Below the pieces are notes generated by a model that made no database searches, was not told the DNA's origin, and saw only the letters and a program-made list of their open reading frames with translations. The position numbers and the translations under genes are program-made. Of a stretch of DNA of 64,000 nucleotides, positions 8,415 through 16,875 are shown piece by piece. Position 1 is the first letter of the stretch, and each line of letters starts with the position of its first letter. The stretch lies in contig NZ_JAYMGV010000001.1 in the NCBI RefSeq assembly GCF_035818475.1, positions 496,001-560,000 on the forward strand. The letters run 5' to 3'. This DNA comes from Cognatitamlana sp035818475. GTDB lineage: Bacteria > Bacteroidota > Bacteroidia > Flavobacteriales > Flavobacteriaceae.

Positions 8415-11400
8415 TTAAAATGATACGTTTAAACCAAAATTATAGGTAGTTGACAATGGATATACTCCAGAATCTATTCCTGATAACAATACATCACTTG
8501 TATCTCCAGTTTGGCTAGGAGTTAATGTTACATCTGGTGTAAACCCAGAATACTTTGTAAACGTAACTAAATTAGTCACTCCTGTAAAAAATCTTACATT
8601 AGCTATATTTATTTTTTCTAAAAGCTTTCTAGGTAAAGTATATCCTAATTGAACATTTCTAATTCTTAAGTAAGACCCGTCTTCTAACCAATAATCATTT
8701 TGTAGTTCGTTATGTGTATCTGCATTATTTACTCGTGGATGTACATTTGTACTTCCCTCTCCATTCCAACTATGTACAAAGCGCTGTTCATAGTCATATG
8801 TTGAGCTCCATCTCTTCTTTGCTTTAAGATTTAAAATTTCATTACCGTAAACACCATTTACATCCATTGAAAAATCAAAATTCTTATAATCAAATGCCAC
8901 ATTAAATCCAAATGTAAAATCTGCTATTGGAGACCCTATAACTGTCATGTCTTCTTCCGTTATAACGTCATCCCCATTGGTGTCTACATAAATTAAATCT
9001 CCCGGTGCTTCGCCTCCTAAAGTAGGGCTGTTATCAATTTGGTCTTGATTTTGGAAAATCCCTGCGGTTTTATATCCCCAAAATGCACCTATAGGACCTC
9101 CAGTTTGTGTTCGTGTTAATGTTTGAGATTGAAATGAGCCATTTAATACACTTCTTCTATCTGATAATCTCAACACCTCATTATTGATTGTTGATAAATT
9201 TGCAGATACACTATAATTAAAATCTTCTGAGCCATCACTCCAGCTTAATACATATTCAAACCCATGATTTTTAACTGACGCTGCATTTACAGTAGGATCC
9301 ACTCGAATACCAAAATAAGAAGCTATTGGTATATCGATAAGGATATCATCTGTTTTACGATTGTAATAATCAATTTCTGCCTTTAACTTATTATTAAATA
9401 AGCCTAGTTCTAAACCGATATCGGTTTGTGTTGTGGTTTCCCATTTTATATTTGGATCTGCCAATATTATTGCCGTTGCCCCCTGATGCGGTGTTTCATC
9501 TGGTCCTTGAATAGCCACTATCCCAGATTCATTTCCTCCAATAGTTTCTGTAGTAGAAAGAAATTGTTTTGATGGATAAGGGCTACGAGTTTTATCATTT
9601 CCTATTTTACCCCAACTAGCTCTTAATTTTAAGTTGCTTATTGAATGTACATTGTCCATAAAAGATTCTTCTGTTACTCTCCAACCAGCTGCTAAAGAAG
9701 GAAAGTGTGCATACCTATTGTCTTTACTGAATTTTGATGACCCATCAATTCGATACGTTCCAGTAAATAGGTATCTATTCTTAAATGAATAATTAGCCCT
9801 AAATAAATAGGATAGATAAGACCATGACTCCCCTATATTTTCTGAGACCCTACTTAGCGGATCAAATGTTGCATCTAAATACCATAAATCTTTATTATCT
9901 GGAATATTAGTAGCCTGTCCTCGTAATCTTTCCCAATAAGTATCTTGTTTAGTAATACCTGCTAATAAATCTACATGATGATCCCCTATTTCTTTGGTAT
10001 ATGTTAAAATATTATCCCAAATATAGCTTCTAAACCTTCTGTACGTTTTTGTTAACATTGACTGATCCCTAAACTGTATATCTGACACATAAAATTCAGG
10101 TGCATACGCTAATGCAAATTGATCACTTTTTTCAAACCCATAAGTTGATCTGAATGTAAAATCGCTTACTGTAACTTCACCAAAAAAGTTCCCAATAAAT
10201 CGCTCATTCTCTGTCTCTGCGTTGTTATAAAATGTACCTACAAGTGGATTAGAAAAATCCGGATCTCCATTAAATGTTCCATCTGCATTATAGGGTTCAA
10301 ATACCGCCGGTATTCTGTATGCCGCTTGTGTAGCATCCGGGCCATTTAGTTTTTTAGTCTTAATATAACTAACATTATGACCTACTTTAAAGAGCTTACT
10401 TAGTTTATACTCATTGTTAGCGCGTAAAGTTAAACGTTGAAAATCTGTTTTTTCTATTAGTCCTTTTTGATCTTGAAGCCCTGCACTTATATGATAGGTC
10501 ACGTTATCTGTTGCGCCACTTGCAGAGAGAGAATAATCCTGAGATAATGCTGTAGAATATAACTGATCCCACCAATCAACACCTTCTCCATAGGATTCTG
10601 GGTCTGGATACGGCACATCAGCTTCTCCGGCATTAAGAGCTGCTAGGTTTTGTAAAGTGGCATACTCAGTGGCATTCACCATATCAATAACATTTTCTAC
10701 ATGGGAAACTCCTGTGGTAACGTTAAGGTCTATACGCGCTTTTCCTTTTTTTCCTCTTTTGGTTGTCACCATAATAACACCATTTGCTCCACGAGAACCA
10801 TAAATAGCTGTAGCTGAGGCATCCTTTAAAACCTCAATGGATGCAATATCGTTATTATTTAAAAATGTAATATCATCTAGAATCAACCCATCCACAACAA
10901 AAATTGGAGATGAGTCATTCAATGTACCTGTACCTCTAATACGAATTGTAGGAGCTGCTCCCGGGCTTCCATTATTAGTAGTTACTTGTACACCTGCAGC
11001 TTTACCACTTATAGCATCTGCTACGTTAAAAAGAGGCGTTTTTGCTATTTCTTCAGATTTAATGGAAGAAACGGCTCCTGTTAAGTCGCTTTTTCGTTGT
11101 CTACCATATCCAACTACTACAATTTCATCAAGTGTACTATCTAATTCTAATGCTATTCTAAGAGTCGTTTGGTTTCCCACTACAACCTCAGTGGCTTTGT
11201 ACCCTACATAGCTTACCACCAATGTGGCATCTGCACTTAATAAGTCTAATGAAAAATTACCATCAAAATCCGTTTGAGCTCCATTAGTTGTCCCTTTCTC
11301 TATAATATTAGCTCCAGGTAAAGGCACTCCTGTTTCATCTAAAACTACACCTGTGATGGTATTCTGTAATTCTAGCTCAGATTCTTTTTGAGAATCCCCA

Positions 11401-11783
11401 TTAGAAGCCCCTTCTGGCCTTTTTTTAACTATAATGGTGTTATTTTCTGTAAAAGCATAAGTGAAGTTAATGGATGCTAAACTTTCATTTAGTAAGTCAC
11501 TTGCTTTAATAACGCCTTTCTTTAAATACAGATTTGGTGCATCCTTTATCAGATCGTGTCGATAAATAAATTTATAATCCGTTTGCTTATTAATAAGCTT
11601 AAATATTTGCTTGACACTTAATGTTTGATCTTTTTTAATAGTAACTTCTGCATCCTGGGAAAACCCATTGCCTGGGCTAAAAGCAAACGTTATGGTACAG
11701 CATAAAAAAATAAAACTTCTCATAATTAGCTTTAGGAGGCACCTTCCATAAAAGGAGTGTCCTGTTGTAAATTTAAAATTCAT
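8415..11783 (-). CDS. SusC/RagA-family TonB-dependent transporter with signalling (STN) domain
   Basis: 1122 residues. Order of parts: a long-type signal peptide typical of flavobacterial SusC (the hydrophobic core starts after the internal Met at residue 21; cleavage probably near FSQD), an STN domain (TLSVKQIFKLINKQTDYKF..., about 55-115), a carboxypeptidase-like regulatory domain (ITGVVLDETGVPLPGANI), the TonB box/plug (VVVGYGRQRKSDLTGAVSS) and a 22-strand barrel ending YNFGLNVSF. It imports, with SusD, a ligand too large for porins, using TonB energy. The STN domain is the module that talks to FecR-type anti-sigma factors, and such a gene lies directly upstream (91-base gap). It is therefore probably a transducer that induces its own operon. 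I kept the first ATG because flavobacterial SusC proteins usually have this long N-region. Confidence 0.96.
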   Translation of the reverse strand: MNFKFTTGHSFYGRCLLKLIMRSFIFLCCTITFAFSPGNGFSQDAEVTIKKDQTLSVKQIFKLINKQTDYKFIYRHDLIKDAPNLYLKKGVIKASDLLNESLASINFTYAFTENNTIIVKKRPEGASNGDSQKESELELQNTITGVVLDETGVPLPGANIIEKGTTNGAQTDFDGNFSLDLLSADATLVVSYVGYKATEVVVGNQTTLRIALELDSTLDEIVVVGYGRQRKSDLTGAVSSIKSEEIAKTPLFNVADAISGKAAGVQVTTNNGSPGAAPTIRIRGTGTLNDSSPIFVVDGLILDDITFLNNNDIASIEVLKDASATAIYGSRGANGVIMVTTKRGKKGKARIDLNVTTGVSHVENVIDMVNATEYATLQNLAALNAGEADVPYPDPESYGEGVDWWDQLYSTALSQDYSLSASGATDNVTYHISAGLQDQKGLIEKTDFQRLTLRANNEYKLSKLFKVGHNVSYIKTKKLNGPDATQAAYRIPAVFEPYNADGTFNGDPDFSNPLVGTFYNNAETENERFIGNFFGEVTVSDFTFRSTYGFEKSDQFALAYAPEFYVSDIQFRDQSMLTKTYRRFRSYIWDNILTYTKEIGDHHVDLLAGITKQDTYWERLRGQATNIPDNKDLWYLDATFDPLSRVSENIGESWSYLSYLFRANYSFKNRYLFTGTYRIDGSSKFSKDNRYAHFPSLAAGWRVTEESFMDNVHSISNLKLRASWGKIGNDKTRSPYPSKQFLSTTETIGGNESGIVAIQGPDETPHQGATAIILADPNIKWETTTQTDIGLELGLFNNKLKAEIDYYNRKTDDILIDIPIASYFGIRVDPTVNAASVKNHGFEYVLSWSDGSEDFNYSVSANLSTINNEVLRLSDRRSVLNGSFQSQTLTRTQTGGPIGAFWGYKTAGIFQNQDQIDNSPTLGGEAPGDLIYVDTNGDDVITEEDMTVIGSPIADFTFGFNVAFDYKNFDFSMDVNGVYGNEILNLKAKKRWSSTYDYEQRFVHSWNGEGSTNVHPRVNNADTHNELQNDYWLEDGSYLRIRNVQLGYTLPRKLLEKINIANVRFFTGVTNLVTFTKYSGFTPDVTLTPSQTGDTSDVLLSGIDSGVYPLSTTYNFGLNVSF

Positions 11784-11830
11784 AAATTTGCATTGATTTA
11801 GTTAAACATAGTTTTAATTAGTTATCGTCT

Positions 11831-11870
11831 AGGAAAAAGGCTATTACGGTCCAATGTGTAGCCTTTTCCT
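11831..11870 (-). other. Hairpin in the fecR-susC gap
   Basis: AGGAAAAAGGCTA (11831-11843) pairs with TAGCCTTTTCCT (11859-11870) apart from one bulged A. On the minus strand it follows the fecR stop by four bases but is not followed by a clear U run. On the plus strand it is followed by TTTTTTATTTT, so as a terminator it would work better for an antisense transcript coming out of susC. It may reduce fecR read-through or stabilise transcript ends. Confidence 0.5.
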
Positions 11871-11873
11871 TTT

Positions 11874-13046
11874 TTATTTTATGGTAATTGTTTTCTTTTT
11901 AATTTCAAAAACTATTTCTCCTTCACTGGTAGCCTCAATAATTTGAAGTATTTCATCAATAGTTTTTGTTCTTTCCAGCACCCCCGTAAATACAAATTGT
12001 TTTTTGTCTGCGTTTTCAAATATTACTTCTGCATCATACCATCTGGCTAGCTCTTTCATCATATCATATAAATTGGCTTCACTAAATGTAAACAATCCAT
12101 TTATCCATGAAATTTCCTGAGAAGCATCAACCTCAACAATGTTAATTATATCTGAATCATGATTGATCTTAGATTGCTGATTGGGTTTTATTTCTTTTTT
12201 TGCATCGCCTTTTTGAATAACAATCTTTCCTCCAACCAGTGTTGTAGTAATCTCACGATCATCTTTGTAGGCTTTAATATTAAATTCTGTTCCTAAAACA
12301 TCTACATTTTGGTTCATTGTAAGCACATTAAAGTTAGCGCCACGATGTTTAGAACTTGGGGATACTTCAAAATAAGCTTCACCATAAAGAAGCTCTACGT
12401 GTCTTGGCTCTCCATCAATAAATGCTACAGGGAATTTTAATTTTGATTCTGAATTTAGCCAAACCTTTGTTCCATCAGCCAATACCACAAAATATTGTCC
12501 GCCCCTGGGAATAGTTAAATAGTTATAGGCAATTTTCTTCTCAGGGCTTGCTATATCTCCTTTTTGGGTATATACAATTTTATGGCCTTCAACCGATATA
12601 TTTTCCTTTTGAAACGATTTGTCTTTCTCCAGACTTATTTGATCTCCATTTTCAAATGTTAATATGGCTTTATTTGTACCTGGTTCAACAGCATGATTGC
12701 TCTTAGCATTAACTTCTTCTACATTGTTTTTAAAAGTATCAGACCATTGAATATAAGAAAGGCCCATAACCAAAAGAATAGAAGCTGCAACTGCAATTTT
12801 TTTAAAGAACTTGATTTTCCGTTTGCGGTTTATTTCTATAAGCCGCTTGTTAATCAATTCTTTTGCCTCATGCAAATTATATTGTCCCATACTATGAGCA
12901 GTTAAAAATTCTACTTCAACAAAACGATTAAAAACAGAAGTGTCCTTTTGGTTTTTTAAATAGTCTTCAAGGGTTTCTAAATCGGTTAAACTAGCTTCTT
13001 TATTTAGAAATTTAACTATAATTTTATCTATTTCCGGGCGCTTCAT
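11874..13046 (-). CDS. FecR-family anti-sigma factor
   Basis: 390 residues. The cytoplasmic N-terminal helical region (1-78) would hold the sigma factor. A single membrane helix follows (KKIAVAASILLVMGLSYIQW, about 82-102), then a periplasmic FecR domain (LTIPRGGQYFVVLADGTKVW...) and a C-terminal DUF4974-type segment (LYDMMKELARWYDAEVIF..., about 325-390), which in this family contacts the STN domain of the transporter. It relays occupancy of the SusC transporter to the ECF sigma factor. Its placement before susC and back to back with a sigma gene (13168-13749) completes the set. In most Bacteroidota loci the sigma gene is co-directional and upstream of fecR, whereas here it is divergent. Confidence 0.93.
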   Translation of the reverse strand: MKRPEIDKIIVKFLNKEASLTDLETLEDYLKNQKDTSVFNRFVEVEFLTAHSMGQYNLHEAKELINKRLIEINRKRKIKFFKKIAVAASILLVMGLSYIQWSDTFKNNVEEVNAKSNHAVEPGTNKAILTFENGDQISLEKDKSFQKENISVEGHKIVYTQKGDIASPEKKIAYNYLTIPRGGQYFVVLADGTKVWLNSESKLKFPVAFIDGEPRHVELLYGEAYFEVSPSSKHRGANFNVLTMNQNVDVLGTEFNIKAYKDDREITTTLVGGKIVIQKGDAKKEIKPNQQSKINHDSDIINIVEVDASQEISWINGLFTFSEANLYDMMKELARWYDAEVIFENADKKQFVFTGVLERTKTIDEILQIIEATSEGEIVFEIKKKTITIK

Positions 13047-13115
13047 CTTTATAGTTTATACTTAGTATTACGTACAAGATTTTCACACCCCTCTATTTTT
13101 TCTCATCTTTTTTTA

Positions 13116-13123
13116 TACATTTG
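13116..13123 (+). promoter_or_regulatory. Candidate -7 element for the ECF sigma gene
   Basis: TACATTTG matches TAnnTTTG and lies 44 bases before the TTG start of the sigma gene. I see no good TTG/TTTG -33 element at the right distance, so this is a partial match in an AT-rich spacer. Confidence 0.35.
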
Positions 13124-13167
13124 TTAAAATTCCCCCTAAATATTTAAAATTTATACAATTTTATATT

Positions 13168-13749
13168 TTGAACTTTAGCAAAAACTCTCTTTTAGCCCTT
13201 CAATTAAAAAATGGTAACGAAAAGGCCTATGATTTTTTAATGACTACCTATTATAAAAGGCTTTGTAGCTATGCTTATACACTCACAACTGATCATGCCA
13301 TAACTGAGGATATAGTTCAAAATGTTTTTGTAGAAATATGGGTAACCAGAAAAAATATTAACCCTAAATATTCTATCAAAAATTATTTATTTAAGGCTGT
13401 CTACAACGAGTTTATAGACCAATTTAGAAAAAATAAGCCTGTAGTTTATTTGGAAAAGAAATATTTGGAAACTTTAGATCTGGTTATTGAAAAAGATCAG
13501 AAGGATTTAAATGAAATGATGAAACTGGTTGATAAAGAAATAAACAATTTACCCCCAAAGTGTAAACGCATTTTTTTATTGAATAAAAAAGAAGGTTTAA
13601 CTCATATTGAAATTTCTGAATACCTAAGTGTTTCAATAAAAACCGTAGAGGGCCATATCACAAGAGCTTTTAAAATTTTAAGCACTAAATTAGACAGCAA
13701 GTACGAAGCTATACTTTTTTTATTGTTCAATTTTAAGCAGAATACCTAA
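13168..13749 (+). CDS. ECF-type RNA polymerase sigma factor (Bacteroidota FecI-like)
   Basis: 193 residues. Sigma region 2 is seen at about 20-62 (YDFLMTTYYKRLCSYAYTLT, then HAITEDIVQNVFVEIW). Sigma region 4 is at about 130-173 (LPPKCKRIFLLNKKEGLTH, ISEYLSVSIKTVEGHI). There is no region 3, as expected for ECF factors. The start is TTG at 13168: upstream the frame soon meets a stop, and the first in-frame ATG is inside region 2, so TTG (MNFSKNSLLALQLKNG) is needed for a whole domain. It is divergent from fecR with a 121-base spacer. By analogy with FecI/FecR it should direct transcription of the fecR-susC-susD operon when the SusC ligand is present. Confidence 0.92.
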   Translation: MNFSKNSLLALQLKNGNEKAYDFLMTTYYKRLCSYAYTLTTDHAITEDIVQNVFVEIWVTRKNINPKYSIKNYLFKAVYNEFIDQFRKNKPVVYLEKKYLETLDLVIEKDQKDLNEMMKLVDKEINNLPPKCKRIFLLNKKEGLTHIEISEYLSVSIKTVEGHITRAFKILSTKLDSKYEAILFLLFNFKQNT

Positions 13750-13782
13750 GAGGTAATCTACTTAAATGAAGACATTAAGCAC

Positions 13783-13961
13783 AAGAGGCTATCTAAAAAG
13801 TGTCATTCTGAATGAAAATGAAGAATCTCATAAAATTATAATATACTGATTTTAAATACAATAAGATTCTTGTCTGCTTCGCAGGGTGCCCTCTTGAAAG
13901 TATACTTTCATTCAAGCAATGCTCTGAATGACAAAATGAATCACTTTTGAGATAGCCTCTT
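13783..13961. repeat. Foldable 179-bp element with 20-bp inverted ends
   Basis: The ends AAGAGGCTATCTAAAAAGTG (13783-13802) and CACTTTTGAGATAGCCTCTT (13942-13961) are inverted repeats with one mismatch. Inside are further palindromes: CATTCTGAATG near 13804, AGAATCT/AGATTCT arms, and GAAAGTATACTTTC near 13896. The phrase ATTCTGAATG...GAAGAATCTCAT resembles a repeat family scattered between genes in Flavobacteriia (from memory, not checked). No ORF and no clear target-site duplication are visible. It fills most of the 13750-14000 spacer between two gene 3' ends. It may be a non-autonomous mobile element or a bidirectional transcript-end structure. Confidence 0.7.
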
Positions 13962-14000
13962 GATTACATAATGAATAAAACTTGGTTGGTTATACTATCG

Positions 14001-15896
14001 TTAATTTAAAATTGTAAATTCACAGCGTCTGTTTATATCATATTCTTCATCATCACAAATACCTTCCTTAATACACTGATTAAGTGGCTGCATTTCTCCA
14101 TACCCGATACTTTTTAAACGCGCTCTTTCAATACCTTGACTTACTAAATACTCCAAAGTAGAAGTGGCACGACGTTTTGACAACTCTAAATTATATTGAT
14201 CCGGGCCACGAGCATCAGTATGTGCAGATACTTCAACTTCCATCATTGGATATTTTTTCATTAAATCTACCAATACATTCAATGTTATTGCTGCATCTTC
14301 CCTAATAGCGGATTTGTCGAAATCAAAATAAATTTTATCCAGTTGTACCTGAACATCTCCTTTTTCATTCTCTTTTACACGCTCTTCAGCATCAGCATAC
14401 GATTCTAAACTTAAATAAATATTGTGCTGAACTTTCCCTTGACTATCCGTTGAAAATTCAACATCCTGAGGAATATAGGCTTTTCGGGTTCCTCTGACCT
14501 TATATTTTTTATTTGGTTCTATTTTAAACAGGTAATAGGCCTCTTCTCCTACTAAAGTATCTTGTATGACTCTATCGGATTCATCAAACAATGTTACTAA
14601 TGAGCCAACCAGTAGTTCTTTACTGTTTTTATCCTGTACTATCCCTTCCACCTGGTATTTGGTTAGTATATTATCTTCTCTGGCAAACCCAAAGATTCGG
14701 TCATAACCTGACCGGTTTGAGGACACATATCCCATATTGTCTTTTTCTCTGATAACATATGCAAAATCGTCCAAACTACTATTAATGGAACTTCCTAAAT
14801 TGACCGGTTTATCAAAGTTCTCATTTACCATATTACTCCTAAACACGTCTAAACCACCATAACCCTCATGCCCAATTGATGAGAAATACAATACGTTAAA
14901 TGCACTGATAAACGGAAATTGCTCTCGGTGTTTTGTATTGATATCTTCCCCTAAATTTTCGGGCTCACCAAAAGTTCCATCTTCATTAATGGCTACTCTA
15001 TAAATATCAAAACCTCCAAAAGTCCCCGGCATATCGCTGGCAAAATATAGGGTCTTCTCATCCTTACTTAATGCCGGATGCTCAGTGCTGTAAGCGTTTG
15101 ATGTAAATGGCAAGGCAGTCACATTTGTCCATATATCATTTACCAGTTCTGCCCTATAAATCCTAATATGGGCTATTCGGTTTTCTCCAGCTCCTTTTCG
15201 GTTGGTATTGGTTCTGTTAAAGTACATGGTTTTACCGTCTTTAGTGAATACGGCATTACTTTCATGCGAACTTGTGTTTATTGCTTCGGAAAATGGTGTA
15301 ATAGCTTCCAACGTATTTTCATTTGTCAGGGTAGCACTGTATATATCTAAATATGGCAAGCCATTCCATGAGTATGATGGGTTCTCTGCATTTCTTGCTG
15401 ATGCAAAAGCCACTTTATTATCACCATAAAATGTCAATCCAAAATCTCCATTTGAATTTTCATTCTTTATTTGTTCCAGTTTGAATGTATGTGGTGTTGT
15501 TTTTTCTAATGATTCAAAAAACACTTTAGAATTTACATCTTTACGATAATAACTACTTAAATGTTTATCTGCCTCCTTATAGTTTTTAACCCCTTTTAAA
15601 GCTTGTGCATACCTAAAATGATATTCAATATCTATAGAATCTCCGTACTCCACAAACAGTTCTCTATAAGTTTTTATAGCCTTTTGAAGGTTGGTATTGT
15701 AATAATAGCTATCTGCCAGGTTTTGAAGGACTTCCTGATTGCGTGTTTTGGTTTCATAAATTTCGGCCGCCTCAGCATAAGATCGCATTTCAAAAAGCTT
15801 ATTTACGCGTTTTAAATTTTTATTTTGTGCAAATGCCATTCCGTTAACTAATAAAAGGCCTGCAAGTATGTATATATATTTTTTCATGTTTTCCAA
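14001..15896 (-). CDS. PorE-like OmpA-family protein (TPR, PD40, CRD, OmpA)
   Basis: 631 residues. A signal peptide (to about residue 23, AFAQ) is followed by TPR-like helices (about 28-130), PD40/WD40-like beta-propeller repeats (about 200-390; e.g. SKDEKTLYFASDMPGTFGGF), a carboxypeptidase-regulatory-like domain (about 415-500) and a C-terminal OmpA peptidoglycan-binding domain (515-631; DKIYFDFDKSAIREDA, then VEVSAHTDARG...NLELSKRRA). This four-part order is that of PorE, the T9SS component that tethers an outer-membrane complex to peptidoglycan. It lies 11 bases after the PorP/SprF-like gene, which follows a T9SS type-B substrate, so it is more likely the dedicated anchor of that cassette than the core PorE, which is usually encoded elsewhere. 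Confidence 0.87.
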   Translation of the reverse strand: MENMKKYIYILAGLLLVNGMAFAQNKNLKRVNKLFEMRSYAEAAEIYETKTRNQEVLQNLADSYYYNTNLQKAIKTYRELFVEYGDSIDIEYHFRYAQALKGVKNYKEADKHLSSYYRKDVNSKVFFESLEKTTPHTFKLEQIKNENSNGDFGLTFYGDNKVAFASARNAENPSYSWNGLPYLDIYSATLTNENTLEAITPFSEAINTSSHESNAVFTKDGKTMYFNRTNTNRKGAGENRIAHIRIYRAELVNDIWTNVTALPFTSNAYSTEHPALSKDEKTLYFASDMPGTFGGFDIYRVAINEDGTFGEPENLGEDINTKHREQFPFISAFNVLYFSSIGHEGYGGLDVFRSNMVNENFDKPVNLGSSINSSLDDFAYVIREKDNMGYVSSNRSGYDRIFGFAREDNILTKYQVEGIVQDKNSKELLVGSLVTLFDESDRVIQDTLVGEEAYYLFKIEPNKKYKVRGTRKAYIPQDVEFSTDSQGKVQHNIYLSLESYADAEERVKENEKGDVQVQLDKIYFDFDKSAIREDAAITLNVLVDLMKKYPMMEVEVSAHTDARGPDQYNLELSKRRATSTLEYLVSQGIERARLKSIGYGEMQPLNQCIKEGICDDEEYDINRRCEFTILN

Positions 15897-15906
15897 TTAT
15901 TAAGTT

Positions 15907-16863
15907 TTAGAAAAATCTTGGTGATCGATCATAACCTCCTTTGAACCCAAACAAATCCACATCAAACAAAATAAATATTTCATGAGATCCTGAGTTAAAA
16001 TCTCCAAGATTGGATGTTGTATAATCATAAGCATAACCAATTCTTAAATCCGGTGTTACCCTAAAATTCACTAAAGCACTTATGGCATCATCTAACCTGT
16101 ACCCCAGGCCTGCTTCCAACTTTTCATTAATTAAAATATTTGCTGTAATATCCAGAGCTAATGGGGCTCCTTTTACAGCTTTACCCATAAAAGCAGGTTT
16201 AAACTTCAGGTTTTCATTAATATCAAAAACATATCCTCCTGTAAAGAAATAATGTACATTTTGAACTCCTGTAGCTTTTATACCATTCTCACTTTCTATA
16301 TGTTTTGTTGATAACAAATTTGGAGCTGATAAACCTAAATAATAATTTTCAGCAAAAAAGAATGTTCCAATACCCAGGTTAGGGAATGTCCTGGTAATAT
16401 TTTCATTAAATGCCATATCGGTGCTTCTATCTCCCGATTGTAGCATAAAGCCATCAAAATTAGTGTTATAAAACGTGAATCCTCCTTTGACTCCAAAGGA
16501 TATTTTACTTTCTACCCCAACCGGTAACACATAAGCAAAATCAGCAAAGATATTGTTCTCATCTACTACATCACCGATATTATCATTAGTAAAAGAAATG
16601 CCTAATTCTATTTTATCATTTACCGGGGTATGGGCAAAAAAACTGGCTGTTTTTGGTGCGCCATCTACGCCCACCCATTGGGTTCTGTATAATCCCCCTA
16701 AGTTTAATATTCCTTCTTCTGCGGTGGCGTAAGCTGGATTTATTATACTCATATTATACATGTACTGTGTAAACTGAGGGTCTTGCTGTGAAAAACTTTG
16801 CCATGACAAAAACGTCAAACTTAACAAAACAGCTATTCTATGATATATATTTAAATTTTTCAT
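15907..16863 (-). CDS. PorP/SprF-family T9SS outer-membrane protein
   Basis: 318 residues. A signal peptide ends near SFSQQDPQFTQYMYN. The opening QDPQFTQYMYNMSIINPAYA is the hallmark of the family, and the rest is a run of beta strands ending RIGYAYDYTTSN...EIFILFDVDLF. SprF-type proteins are outer-membrane barrels needed for surface delivery or attachment of one partner T9SS type-B substrate, as SprF is for SprB. The gene sits 12 bases after the giant substrate gene and 10 bases before the PorE-like gene, all on one strand, so the three are very probably one operon and one functional unit. Confidence 0.93.
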   Translation of the reverse strand: MKNLNIYHRIAVLLSLTFLSWQSFSQQDPQFTQYMYNMSIINPAYATAEEGILNLGGLYRTQWVGVDGAPKTASFFAHTPVNDKIELGISFTNDNIGDVVDENNIFADFAYVLPVGVESKISFGVKGGFTFYNTNFDGFMLQSGDRSTDMAFNENITRTFPNLGIGTFFFAENYYLGLSAPNLLSTKHIESENGIKATGVQNVHYFFTGGYVFDINENLKFKPAFMGKAVKGAPLALDITANILINEKLEAGLGYRLDDAISALVNFRVTPDLRIGYAYDYTTSNLGDFNSGSHEIFILFDVDLFGFKGGYDRSPRFF

Positions 16864-16875
16864 CTGTTATTATTT

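Noticed and set aside
10837..11211. 124-codon plus-strand open frame inside the SusC gene
   Set aside because: It lies entirely antisense to the well-supported SusC plug domain and has no recognisable protein features; a shadow frame.
13783..13961. Insertion sequence
   Set aside because: There is no transposase ORF and no clear target-site duplication, so it is reported only as an inverted-repeat element.
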